Under the pieces are notes generated by a model that was not told where the DNA came from, made no database searches, and was given only the letters and a program-made list of their open reading frames with translations. Position numbers and translations under genes: made by a program. This document shows, one piece after another, positions 5,664-12,023 of a DNA stretch of 12,023 nucleotides; position 1 is the stretch's first letter; every line of letters starts with the position of its first letter. The stretch spans positions 1 through 12,023 of the forward strand of contig VBGS01000015.1 in assembly GCA_005889445.1 (NCBI GenBank). The letters are read 5' to 3'. The stretch is from Chloroflexota bacterium (lineage in GTDB: Bacteria; Chloroflexota; Limnocylindria; P2-11E).

Positions 5664-6073
5664 GTGCGCTTCGCCCCAAGGACGCCGCGCAGATCGTCGG
5701 GGATGCGCACCGCGCGCCCGGTCGCGCGCTCGATCATGACCTGGAGGGTGCTCGCCTCGGCGCAGTGGGCTCCATCCGCTCGGTCGATCGCATACTCGAA
5801 CGACCATGAGGAGTGACGGATCTCGCCAACGCGGACCTTGATGTCGTATTCGTCGTCGAAGCGAAGTGGTGACCGATACCTCACGCGTGCCTCGCCGATG
5901 GTGAAGTCGAGGCCCATCGCGACGAGGTCCCGCGCGTACTCGACCCCGAGCGCGCGCAGGTATGCGACACGGCCGACCTCCGCGTAGACCAGATAATTCG
6001 CGTAATACACGACTCCCTGCAGATCCGTTTCGCCGAAGCGGACACGCTGGCGATGGGCGAACGGGAAATCCAC
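5660..6073 (-). CDS. Hot-dog acyl-CoA thioesterase (YbgC/4HBT family)
   Basis: A 137-residue hot-dog thioesterase that hydrolyses an acyl-CoA or related thioester in the cytoplasm. The N-terminus carries the family signature VRFGETDLQGVVYYANYL with Asp17 at the active-site position known for 4-hydroxybenzoyl-CoA thioesterase, followed by the long hot-dog helix (VYAEVGRVAYLRALG) and the beta strands (~55-120). The GTG at 6073 (VDFPFAHRQRVRF) is chosen because it gives the usual ~135-140 residues; the ORF extension to 6256 is Arg/Cys-rich and runs antisense into the YggT gene. It is the first gene of a minus-strand operon, with its stop overlapping the dehydrogenase start by 4 nt. A -10-like TAACCT (6084-6089) lies 10 bp upstream of the start, so the leader would be very short. 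The natural substrate is unknown. Confidence 0.9.
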   Translation of the reverse strand: MDFPFAHRQRVRFGETDLQGVVYYANYLVYAEVGRVAYLRALGVEYARDLVAMGLDFTIGEARVRYRSPLRFDDEYDIKVRVGEIRHSSWSFEYAIDRADGAHCAEASTLQVMIERATGRAVRIPDDLRGVLGAKRT

Positions 6074-6116
6074 GATCCGCCGCAGGTTAGCCGCTCGACC
6101 CGCGGGCTGCTGAGTG

Positions 6117-6133
6117 CTGGCACAGCGGTTGCT
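6117..6133 (+). promoter_or_regulatory. Sigma-54-type promoter match upstream of yggT
   Basis: CTGGCAC-AGCGG-TTGCT matches the -24/-12 consensus YTGGCAC-N5-TTGCW at every conserved position. GG at 6119-6120 and GC at 6131-6132 have the required 12-base offset. Transcription would begin near 6143-6145, at the ATG of the YggT gene, giving a nearly leaderless mRNA. No enhancer-binding activator or rpoN is visible in the window, and many high-GC Gram-positive-type lineages lack sigma-54, so this could be chance. Confidence 0.4.
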
Positions 6134-6144
6134 GCCTCGAGGGC

Positions 6145-6600
6145 ATGGTCTTAGATCGTCACGACACCGACACGGACACGACAAAGCGCGTCGATCGGTA
6201 CGAGCGCGAACGCGTCGTCGAGCGGCCGCCCGCGTACGCACCGCCGACAGGTACAAGCAACGTGAACGTCGGGCCGACGACAGCCGCGCCGGCCGCGCCG
6301 AACACCGCGGTTTGGGTCTTCACACGCGTCGTCACGCTCCTCTTCACGGTGATCGAGGTGCTTCTCCTGCTGCGGTTCGTCCTGAAGCTTCTCGGCGCGA
6401 ACGCTCAGCAGCCGCTCGTCGACGGGCTGTACCGGATCACCGAGCCGGTCGTCCGACCGTTCCAAGGGATCTTCCCGAACCCGGGCGGGACCGCGATCGA
6501 CCTTCCCGCGTTGCTCGCGGTCGTGTTCTTCTTCCTGCTTGCCGCGCTGATCGTCGCGATCGTGCGAGCGGTCACCGGCAACCGGGCGGCCAGCTACTAG
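6145..6600 (+). CDS. YggT family membrane protein
   Basis: A 151-residue membrane protein of the YggT family, a poorly understood group often found near cell-division or osmotic-stress genes. Residues 1-52 are polar and probably disordered, starting with Asp/Thr/Arg-rich sequence and ending in Pro/Ala. Two membrane segments follow (~55-84, WVFTRVVTLLFTVIEVLLLL; and ~123-143, LLAVVFFFLLAALIVAIV). Between them is the family motif LLRFVLKLLGAN through PLVDGLYRITEPVVRPFQG and FPNPGG. The ATG at 6145 is the only sensible start; GAGGG (6139-6143) is too close to act as a normal ribosome binding site, which agrees with a leaderless start. It is a single-gene unit on the plus strand, divergent from the thioesterase and convergent with the flavoprotein gene. 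Its function here is unknown. Confidence 0.92.
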   Translation: MVLDRHDTDTDTTKRVDRYERERVVERPPAYAPPTGTSNVNVGPTTAAPAAPNTAVWVFTRVVTLLFTVIEVLLLLRFVLKLLGANAQQPLVDGLYRITEPVVRPFQGIFPNPGGTAIDLPALLAVVFFFLLAALIVAIVRAVTGNRAASY

Positions 6601-6611
6601 GCTCGCTCGAT

Positions 6612-6635
6612 CGGTGGGGCATGCGTGCCCCACCG
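6612..6635. terminator. Hairpin between convergent yggT and flavoprotein genes
   Basis: A perfect 10-bp stem, CGGTGGGGCA (6612-6621) with TGCCCCACCG (6626-6635), around the 4-base loop TGCG. It is placed 11 bp after the YggT stop and about 50 bp beyond the flavoprotein stop. There is no T-run on either strand, so it is either a T-less terminator or an mRNA 3'-end stabiliser working for both genes. Confidence 0.6.
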
Positions 6636-6684
6636 CGTGCCCACGACCACCCCCGGCTGCTTCGCGCGGCCGCTCCAACCCGCA

Positions 6685-8241
6685 CTACGGTCTGATCGAC
6701 TGGGGGAAGTGGAAGAGGCCGGCCGGGTCGTAGATCCGTTTCACCTGCTGCAGCCGCGGATAGTTGGCGCCGTAGTACGCCTGCGGCCAGTCGGCGAGAT
6801 CGGGATCGGCGTAGTTCGCGTAGGCAGCCGAGCTCGCCTGCGCGCGGACGCCTGCGTGGAACGAACGCACCCACGCAAGCGCCGCAGGTTCAACGTCCGG
6901 CGCGGTCGCCGACCAGCCCACGACAAACTGCAGGATGCCGATCGCGGCGCGATGCGGGAACGGGGTCGCATCGGCCGGCATCCGCGAGACGGCACCACCG
7001 AGCGCGTCGAAGATCACCGATGCCGAGGTGCCGCTCGGTGGATTCGCGATCCCGTCGACGAGCGCGCCGATCGCCACCAGCGAAAGCGCCGTGCTTGCGA
7101 CGATCGACTTCGCCGCGTACGTCTCCCGAGCGAGCTGTGCATCCGCTGAGTCGCCCTTGAGATGGCACTGCGAGACGGTCCGCCCGAGACAGCCGGCGTC
7201 GACCAGCATCGTGTCCATGAACGAGCGCGTGCCGAGGCTTCGCGCGGCCCGCACGCCGACCATCCCATCCAGCCGGTCGAGGTGCGCACCGAGCGACGCG
7301 AGGTCATCCGCGTAAACGCCGTAGAGCGAAAGTGACGGGGTCGCGTTCGGCCCGGCGTCGAGGTGAAGGTTGGACCAGAGCGTGTCAGGCGCCTGCCGTT
7401 GCCACTCCTGCCATCCGGCGATGACCGCGCGCGCGTCCCGCCACTCCCAGCTCAGCTGCGCGAGCGCGAGCGGCCGCGTCGGATGTGTTTGAAACGTGAG
7501 TGAGGTGACCACGCCGAAGCTACCGCCGCCTCCGCGCAGCGCCCAAAAGAGGTCCGGCTCGGTCTGCGGATCGCATGCGAGCATGCGCCCGTCGGCGGTG
7601 ACCACCTCAGCCGCCAGCAGATCGTCTGAGGTCAAGCCCCAGAGGCGCGATAGGACGCCGATGCCCCCACCGAGCGCGAGGCCGGCGATGCCGACGGTCG
7701 GGCAGCTTCCCCCGCCTATCCCCACCTGCGCGGCCGCGAGCGTCTCGTAGAGCTCGATCAGCCGCGCACCGGCGCCCACGATCATTCGGTTCCCGGTCGC
7801 TTGCACCGATCGCATCGGGCCGGTGTCGAGGACGAGGCCGTTGCCCGTCGACCATCCGCCGTAGCTGTGGCCTCCCGAACGAACCGCCAGGGGTACGCCG
7901 GTCTGCGAGGCGAACATGACGCAGGCGCGAACGTCGCTCGCCGACGAGCAGCGCGCCACACCCTGCGGGAGCACGGAATCGAAGCGCGTGTTGTAGAGGA
8001 CGCGCGCCGCGTCGTAGCCGGGATCGCCGGGGCGGACGAGCGAGCCGCGGAGCGACCGCGCGAGCGCATCCCAATCTGGCGGCCGCAACGTCGCCGTCGC
8101 GGTCGGCGAGGCGGTCGCGGCCGTGGCGGAAGCGAGCGGCGAGGGTGATGGGCTCGCGGTCGATCGAGGCGCGACGCAACCCGCGAGCGCGGCAGCTCCA
8201 GCGATGCTCGCCGCGCGAAGCAGCGAGCGGCGGTCGATCAG
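6685..8241 (-). CDS. Tat-exported FAD-linked oxidase, berberine bridge (BBE) type
   Basis: A ~518-residue flavoprotein oxidase, probably secreted and lipid-anchored. The N-terminus (RRSLLRAASIAG, then ALAGC) is a twin-arginine signal with a lipobox whose Cys is ~22; a Ser/Thr/Pro linker follows (~25-52). The PCMH-type FAD domain holds RSGGHSYGGWS with His125 for 8-alpha linkage to FAD and GGGSCPTVGIAG with Cys180 at the position of the second, 6-S-cysteinyl link, so FAD is likely bound at two points. The C-terminal BBE domain reads NYADPDL, YYGANYPRLQQVK and YDPAGLFHFPQSI. Such enzymes oxidise sugars, alcohols or natural products. No ATG, GTG or TTG precedes the signal peptide in frame nearby; CTG at 8241 overlaps the acyl-CoA synthetase TGA (CTGA) and has GGGAG (8252-8256) ten bases upstream, so it is the proposed start. 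Confidence 0.88.
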   Translation of the reverse strand: MIDRRSLLRAASIAGAAALAGCVAPRSTASPSPSPLASATAATASPTATATLRPPDWDALARSLRGSLVRPGDPGYDAARVLYNTRFDSVLPQGVARCSSASDVRACVMFASQTGVPLAVRSGGHSYGGWSTGNGLVLDTGPMRSVQATGNRMIVGAGARLIELYETLAAAQVGIGGGSCPTVGIAGLALGGGIGVLSRLWGLTSDDLLAAEVVTADGRMLACDPQTEPDLFWALRGGGGSFGVVTSLTFQTHPTRPLALAQLSWEWRDARAVIAGWQEWQRQAPDTLWSNLHLDAGPNATPSLSLYGVYADDLASLGAHLDRLDGMVGVRAARSLGTRSFMDTMLVDAGCLGRTVSQCHLKGDSADAQLARETYAAKSIVASTALSLVAIGALVDGIANPPSGTSASVIFDALGGAVSRMPADATPFPHRAAIGILQFVVGWSATAPDVEPAALAWVRSFHAGVRAQASSAAYANYADPDLADWPQAYYGANYPRLQQVKRIYDPAGLFHFPQSIRP

Positions 8242-9389
8242 CGGGCAGCGGCTCCCATCGCCGTCGCACGGATCTCGTCGATCGCCGCGGGATTTTCGAG
8301 CGAGCTGAGATCGCCCAGATCGTCCTTCCCGAGATATGCGCCCTTGATCACGCGCCGGAGGATCTTCGCGTTGCGCGTCCTCGGCAGCTGCCTGACGAAC
8401 CGCACCGCCTCGGGACGCAGCGGCTTTCCGAGGACCTCCACGATCCGGTCCTGGACCGAGCGCGCGAGCGCGTCGCTCGCCTCGTTGCCTGGACGAAGCA
8501 CGCAGAAGACCACGATCGCCTCGCCTTTGATCTCGTGCGGCACGCCGATCGCCGCCGCCTCCGAGACCGCGGGATGCGCCACCGCGGCCGACTCGACCTC
8601 GGCCGGTCCAACCCGCTTGCCCGCGACCTTGAGCGTGTCGTCGCTGCGTCCCTCGATGTACCAGAAACCGCGCTCGTCGATGCGGGCCCAATCGCCGTGC
8701 ACCCAGGTACCCGGGAAGCGGCTCCAGTACGTTTGGAAGTAGCGCCCCTCGGTCGTGTGCGGGTCGCGCCAGAAGCCGCGGGTCATCCCGGGCCAGGGCT
8801 TCCGGATGACGAGCTCACCCACCCTGCCGCGGACCGGCCGGCCGCGCTCGTCAACGATGTCGGCGTCGATCCCCGGGCAGGGGCCGGTGAACGAGGCCGG
8901 CTCGATCGGCGTCCACGTCGTGCAGCCAACGATCCCGCCGGAGATCTCCGTGCCACCCGAGTAGTTGATGACCGGGCAGCGCCCCTCGCCGACGTTTCGG
9001 AAGTACCACCACCAGGGATCGGGATTCCACGGTTCGCCGGTCGATCCGAGCACGACGAGCGATGAGCGATCGGCGCCACGCACCGGCTCCTCACCCGACC
9101 GCATGAGCCCGCGGATCGCGGTGGGGGAGATGCCGAGGTGGGTGACGCGATGGCGAGCGACGATCTGCCACATGCGCGAGGCGTCGGGATGGTCCGGCGT
9201 GCCGTCGTACAGGACGATGGTCGCGCCGAGCATCAGTCCGCCGGTGATGAGCCAGGGACCCATCATCCAGCCGATGTCCGTCGACCAGAGGATCACGTCC
9301 CGCTCCTGCAGGTCGAAGCAGTGCGCGAGGTCCTGCGCGGCCTTGAGCGGAAACATGCTCGAGCTCTGACCAGAGCACATCGCGCCCAC
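8238..9389 (-). pseudogene. Acyl-CoA synthetase (AMP-forming), C-terminal part of a broken gene
   Basis: The C-terminal ~380 residues of an ANL-superfamily acyl-CoA synthetase related to acetyl/propionyl/acetoacetyl-CoA synthetases. Homology begins at FPLKAAQDLAHCFDL (near 9356) and includes DIGWMMGPW, the adenine-binding NYSGGTEISGG, HGDWARIDERGFWYIEGRSDD, the hinge and CoA-binding stretch KVAGKRVGPAEVE, and the A10 region RTRNAKILRR with its conserved Lys. The P-loop motif of the family (T-S-G-T-T-G-x-P-K-G), which should lie just before FPLKAAQ, is absent in all frames, so this part could not bind ATP normally. The first possible start (GTG 9389) gives a few unrelated residues. The N-terminal part lies upstream in another frame. 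The stop overlaps the flavoprotein start by 4 nt. Confidence 0.85.
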
Positions 9390-10071
9390 GCTTTGGGTAG
9401 TCGCGCCCGACGCGCCTCACGACGACGACCGCGTCGACGCTGGGCGCCGCGTCCGCCGCCGCATCGGCGGTCTCCTTCATCGTCACGATCTGCCCGCGGC
9501 GGTAGAAGCCGTCGGCGGTGATCAGCACCTTCGCTTCCGCGTCGCGCAGGCGCCCCGCGATCGACTCGGCCGCGTAGCCCGAGAACACCGGGATGAAGAC
9601 CGCGCCGATCGCGCCGATCGCGAGGACGGCGACCGCGCACTCGATCACCAGCGGCAGGAAGACGGCGACGCGGTCGCCCTTGCGCACGCCGAGCGAGCGG
9701 AGTCCGGCGCCGACGCGCGCGACCTCCGCCGACAGCTCGCCGAAGGTGAGCTGCCGCACCGTGCCCTCCTCGCCTTCGCCGATGACCGCGACGCGGGCGG
9801 GGTCGTGGCGCAGCGCGGTCGCGACGTAGTTCATGCGGCCGCCGCTCCACCAGGTGGTCCACGGGATCCCGCGCCGCGTGTTGAGCACGTGCTCGTACGG
9901 GACGCGCCAGATGATGCCGAGATCGCGCTCGGTCGCGCGCCAGAAGCCCTCAAGGTCTTCGGTCGACCAGCGCTGCAGCGACGCGTGATCGCGGTGGCCG
10001 TTCCGCTCGGCGAAGCGCCGCAGCCTGCTTCGCTCGAGATACGCCTCGCTCGGCTCCCACGCCGCTCGCAT
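9357..10071 (-). pseudogene. Acyl-CoA synthetase (AMP-forming), N-terminal part of a broken gene
   Basis: The N-terminal ~235 residues of the same acyl-CoA synthetase. The start ATG 10071 (MRAAWEPSEAYLERSRLRRF) is preferred; GTG 10080, three codons upstream and 1 bp after the previous stop, is also possible. Family features are the RWSTEDLEGFWRA region, the WWSGGRMNYVATAL block, LTFGELSAEVARVGAGLRSLG, GDRVAVFLP and AIGAIGAVFIPVFSGYAAES, ending at RDYPKRGRDVLWSELE (near 9360). After that the frame runs into unrelated Arg/Ala-rich sequence and stops at 9091. About 40 residues normally follow DVLWSEL before the FPLKAAQ block, including the ATP-binding P-loop; here they are missing and the frame changes. 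Either the gene is decayed in this strain or the assembly lost bases. Intact, the enzyme would be about 640-650 residues. Confidence 0.82.
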
Positions 10072-10081
10072 CGCTGCCACG

Positions 10082-11206
10082 TTACGACAGCGCATCCGTG
10101 CCGATCGGGCCGATCTCGAGATCGGCGTCCCGTCCGAGAAAACGGCCGACGCGACGGGCCTCCGCGGCAAGCAGCAAGCGCTGCCTGGCGGTCAGGCGAA
10201 GCACCGGCTCGACGGTGATCGCGATCCGACCGTGCCGCGCGCGCCGATCCCATACCCCGGCGACGATCCCGTCGACGAGCAGCAGCGGAACGCCCGCGGC
10301 ACCCTCCCACCGGCCACGTCTGAAGGTCCTGATCCGCGCGCGTACGGCGTCGGGCACGATGCGTTCGCGCGGCCGCGTGCCCATGACGTACGCGTCGTAC
10401 TGCGGCAGCAGCCGGACCGAACGTCGCGTCACGGGGACCGCGCGTCGATCGCCACGCAGGACCCAGCCCTCCCCGTGATCGACGACGTCCGACCCGAGCG
10501 ACGCCAGCAGCGCGCGAGCTCGCGCCGGATCGAGACCGAACCAACCGGCGATGCCCTCGAGCGGAGCGGGCCCGTATGTCCGCAGAAAGCGGCGGACAAG
10601 CTCCGACCAGGCCTCGTCGGGTGCGACGTCCCGCCACGAGCGCACCCATTGGTCGGCGCGGACGAAGGTGACGTTCGGACCCCTCATCGGACCGAAGCAG
10701 AGCCTCCCCATGTACGTGACCGGCGCGAGCAGCTCGCCCCAGAGCGAAGCGATCTTCGGCCGGAGCCGGGGTCCGACCCGGGCGGCGACCGCGTCGGCGA
10801 TCTCCTGGCGGGTCAACGTCTTTCCGTCGAGCGCGTCCGTGATCGTGTCGAACACGGCGACCGCGTCCCTCACGGTCCGATCGCTCCGCGCGAGCCACTC
10901 GGGCGACTCCCAGTAGCGACTCGCGCGGATCGCCGCGCTCCAGAGCGGCAGGTCGTCCGCGGGGACGACGTGGATCGTGCCGCGGACGGTCCACGCGCGC
11001 ACCAGGCTCCGCCGCTCCCACAGCGCGATGCGGACGTCGGCCTGCGTCAGGTCCTTCACGCGCGCCGAGAGCGCGAGCTCCGCGGCCGAGAGCAGCTGGG
11101 CCTGCACCGCGCAGAGATCCCGGACCACATCGACCAGCCGCGCTTTTGGCGCAGGTGTGACGAGGTGGTTCCGCGCGAGGCGGACGGGATCCGCGCGCGG
11201 CGGCAC
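10082..11206 (-). CDS. Winged-helix DNA-binding protein, AlkZ/YcaQ-like glycosylase family
   Basis: A 374-residue protein of the HTH_42 (winged helix DNA-binding domain) family, which includes the AlkZ and YcaQ DNA glycosylases that remove bulky or crosslinked alkyl-purines. It has the family's two best blocks: LCAVQAQLLSAAELALSAR, with Gln35-Ala-Gln37 matching the Gln-x-Gln catalytic motif of AlkZ (YcaQ types have Gln-x-Asp), and RAWTVRGTIHVVPADDL (~70-85). Later come the winged-helix region (~150-260) and the typical LLPQYDAYVMG and PLLLVDGIVAGVW blocks. The GTG at 11206 lies 2 nt after the DUF983 stop and gives the usual family length; the longer ORF runs over the DUF983 gene. The family is large and most members are untested, so glycosylase activity is an inference from the QxQ motif. 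Confidence 0.85.
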   Translation of the reverse strand: MPPRADPVRLARNHLVTPAPKARLVDVVRDLCAVQAQLLSAAELALSARVKDLTQADVRIALWERRSLVRAWTVRGTIHVVPADDLPLWSAAIRASRYWESPEWLARSDRTVRDAVAVFDTITDALDGKTLTRQEIADAVAARVGPRLRPKIASLWGELLAPVTYMGRLCFGPMRGPNVTFVRADQWVRSWRDVAPDEAWSELVRRFLRTYGPAPLEGIAGWFGLDPARARALLASLGSDVVDHGEGWVLRGDRRAVPVTRRSVRLLPQYDAYVMGTRPRERIVPDAVRARIRTFRRGRWEGAAGVPLLLVDGIVAGVWDRRARHGRIAITVEPVLRLTARQRLLLAAEARRVGRFLGRDADLEIGPIGTDALS

Positions 11207-11208
11207 GC

Positions 11209-11550
11209 TCAGCCGTGGATCGGGTCGAGAAGCCAATCCAGATGCAGCCATACGACGCGCGAGTAGCGCCACACGAACGGCGCCGCGGCGATGAACAGCG
11301 CGTCCGCCGTGATCAGCACGGCGGTGACGTCCCAGCGCGTCGCGACCCACACCCCGAAGAGCAGCGCCGCGAGCAACGGCACACCGAGCGCGTAGCTCGC
11401 GACCATCGCGCCCGTCCAGTAGCCCTGCTCGCGCTCGAAGAGAAGGCCACAGACGGGGCACACCTGGTTGATGCGGAACGGTCCGCGCCAGACCCGGCCT
11501 TTGAGGCAACGCGGGCACCGGCTCGCGACCATGGCGATGAGGCGGCCCAC
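11209..11550 (-). CDS. DUF983 zinc-ribbon membrane protein
   Basis: A 113-residue DUF983 family protein. An N-terminal zinc ribbon has Cys12-x-x-Cys15 (RCPRCLKGR) and Cys31-x-x-Cys34 (VCPVCGLLFE), followed by the family's F-E-R-E-x-G-Y-W and two membrane segments (~47-70, MVASYALGVPLLAALLFGVW; ~76-93, TAVLITADALFIAAAPFVW). The C-terminus ends in the WLHLDWLLDP region after the second segment. The GTG at 11550 lies 2 nt after the previous stop; ATG 11532 (MVASRCPRC) would remove six residues and cannot be excluded. The role of DUF983 proteins is unknown; the zinc ribbon suggests metal binding or protein contact at the membrane. It sits between a Yip1-like membrane protein and the AlkZ-like gene, with almost no gaps. 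Confidence 0.85.
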   Translation of the reverse strand: MGRLIAMVASRCPRCLKGRVWRGPFRINQVCPVCGLLFEREQGYWTGAMVASYALGVPLLAALLFGVWVATRWDVTAVLITADALFIAAAPFVWRYSRVVWLHLDWLLDPIHG

Positions 11551-11552
11551 GT

Positions 11553-12023
11553 TCAGAAGTACTGCAGGAGCGACGCCGCCAGGACGATCGCGACGAGCGC
11601 GGCCACGATGAGAACGAGCGGAACGAGATAGAACACCGTCGCCCCGATCACGAAGATACCGAGCGCGCGATCAGCGCTCACCTCGTAGTGCAGCTCGATC
11701 CCGCGGAACGCGACGAATCCGAACCAGACCAGGGTGACGACGCTGACGATGCTGGCGACCTGCGGGCCGGGACCCGAGCCGAAGGCGCCCAGCAACAGGC
11801 CGGCGGCCGAGGTGGGGACCTGGTACACGACCGTCGCGTACGCGAACAGCACGAGCATCGGCAGATACGCGTGGCCACGCACGCCCCGCAGGCGCGCGGC
11901 GGCGTGCATCGCGCTCGAGCCGAGGATCCACAGGAAGAAGGGCGTGACCGCCGAGGCGATGACGAGCGCGTCGAACGATCGCTGGAGCATGTAGACCAGG
12001 ACCGCGGTGCGCTCGACGCCGAT
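11553..12023 (-). CDS. Yip1-like membrane protein (5' end outside window)
   Basis: The last ~156 residues of an integral membrane protein resembling the bacterial Yip1 domain family: about four hydrophobic segments (DALVIASAVTPFFLWILGS; YLPMLVLFAYATVVYQV; VASIVSVVTLVWFGFVAFRG; and IFVIGATVFYLVPLVLIVAA to the end), with a short loop containing HAAARLRGVRGHAYLP between the first two, as in Yip1 proteins. The frame is open from the ATG at 11990 through the window edge (IGVERTAVLVY), and the hydrophobic pattern continues upstream, so the true start is probably outside. Bacterial Yip1 proteins have no settled function. It is the first visible gene of the minus-strand run, and its TGA is 2 nt from the DUF983 start. 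The family call is by eye and moderate. Confidence 0.7.
   Translation of the reverse strand: MGVERTAVLVYMLQRSFDALVIASAVTPFFLWILGSSAMHAAARLRGVRGHAYLPMLVLFAYATVVYQVPTSAAGLLLGAFGSGPGPQVASIVSVVTLVWFGFVAFRGIELHYEVSADRALGIFVIGATVFYLVPLVLIVAALVAIVLAASLLQYF

Noticed and set aside
4650..5816. 388-aa plus-strand ORF antisense to the acyl-CoA dehydrogenase
   Set aside because: The minus strand has complete dehydrogenase motifs; the antisense ORF has no recognisable domain and is a shadow.
6084..6120. CIRCE-like heat-shock operator (TTAGC...GAGTGCT) upstream of yggT
   Set aside because: The right half matches partly, but the left half is imperfect and the spacing is far from the required 9 bp.
8242..8691. 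Extension of the flavoprotein to an upstream start at 8691
   Set aside because: It would overlap the acyl-CoA synthetase by 450 bp, is Arg/Gly-rich and would bury the Tat signal peptide inside the protein.
9091..9389. Programmed frameshift joining the two synthetase halves
   Set aside because: The P-loop region is missing in every frame, so no frameshift could restore a complete enzyme; a deletion or assembly error explains it better.
10232..11266. 344-aa plus-strand ORF opposite the winged-helix gene
   Set aside because: Arg/Pro-rich low-complexity translation with no motifs; the minus-strand gene has clear family blocks.

Overview
This window is high-GC bacterial DNA with tightly packed genes, strong G/C bias at third codon positions, many GTG starts and frequent 1-4 nt overlaps. 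No rRNA, tRNA, CRISPR array or insertion sequence was found. The gene types (acyl-CoA dehydrogenases, AMP-forming acyl-CoA synthetase, YggT, DUF983, AlkZ-like winged-helix protein, Tat lipoprotein) fit a Chloroflexota- or Actinobacteriota-like soil or freshwater lineage. That placement is a guess from gene style, with no marker gene to confirm it.

Layout. (1) 1-1341, plus strand: the tail of an acyl-CoA dehydrogenase, a small acidic protein with a PCP_red-like pattern, and a FabG-like short-chain dehydrogenase, all overlapping; a fatty-acid or CoA-thioester oxidation operon. (2) 1347-2729, minus strand: an isocitrate lyase-family gene between two tiny ORFs not described by family. The upstream one (47-50 aa) is Cys-rich (CCC and CC near its end) and its stop overlaps the lyase start by 11 nt. 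The downstream one (38 aa) overlaps the lyase stop by 4 nt. (3) 2730-2813: a divergent control region with two dyads, facing a LysR-type regulator (2814-3704). (4) 3678-6073, minus strand: a hot-dog thioesterase, an acyl-CoA dehydrogenase and a TPR-like helical protein. Three DnaA-box-like 9-mers, spaced 42 and 21 bp, lie in the 5' end of the last gene. (5) 6145-6600, plus strand: a YggT membrane protein, preceded by a close match to a sigma-54 promoter and followed by a strong hairpin. (6) 6685-12023, minus strand: a five-gene run comprising a Yip1-like membrane protein (cut by the window edge), a DUF983 zinc-ribbon membrane protein, an AlkZ-like winged-helix protein, an acyl-CoA synthetase broken by a deletion plus frameshift that removed its ATP-binding P-loop motif, and a Tat-exported berberine-bridge-type flavoprotein that appears to start at CTG.

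Taken together, regions 1, 2 and 4 suggest catabolism of fatty or branched acyl-CoAs to acetyl-CoA, with the glyoxylate shunt enzyme allowing growth on the C2 product and a LysR regulator next to it. The most novel candidate is the sORF-isocitrate lyase-sORF unit, whose leader may act as a cysteine-sensitive translational attenuator or encode a small thiol/metal-binding protein.
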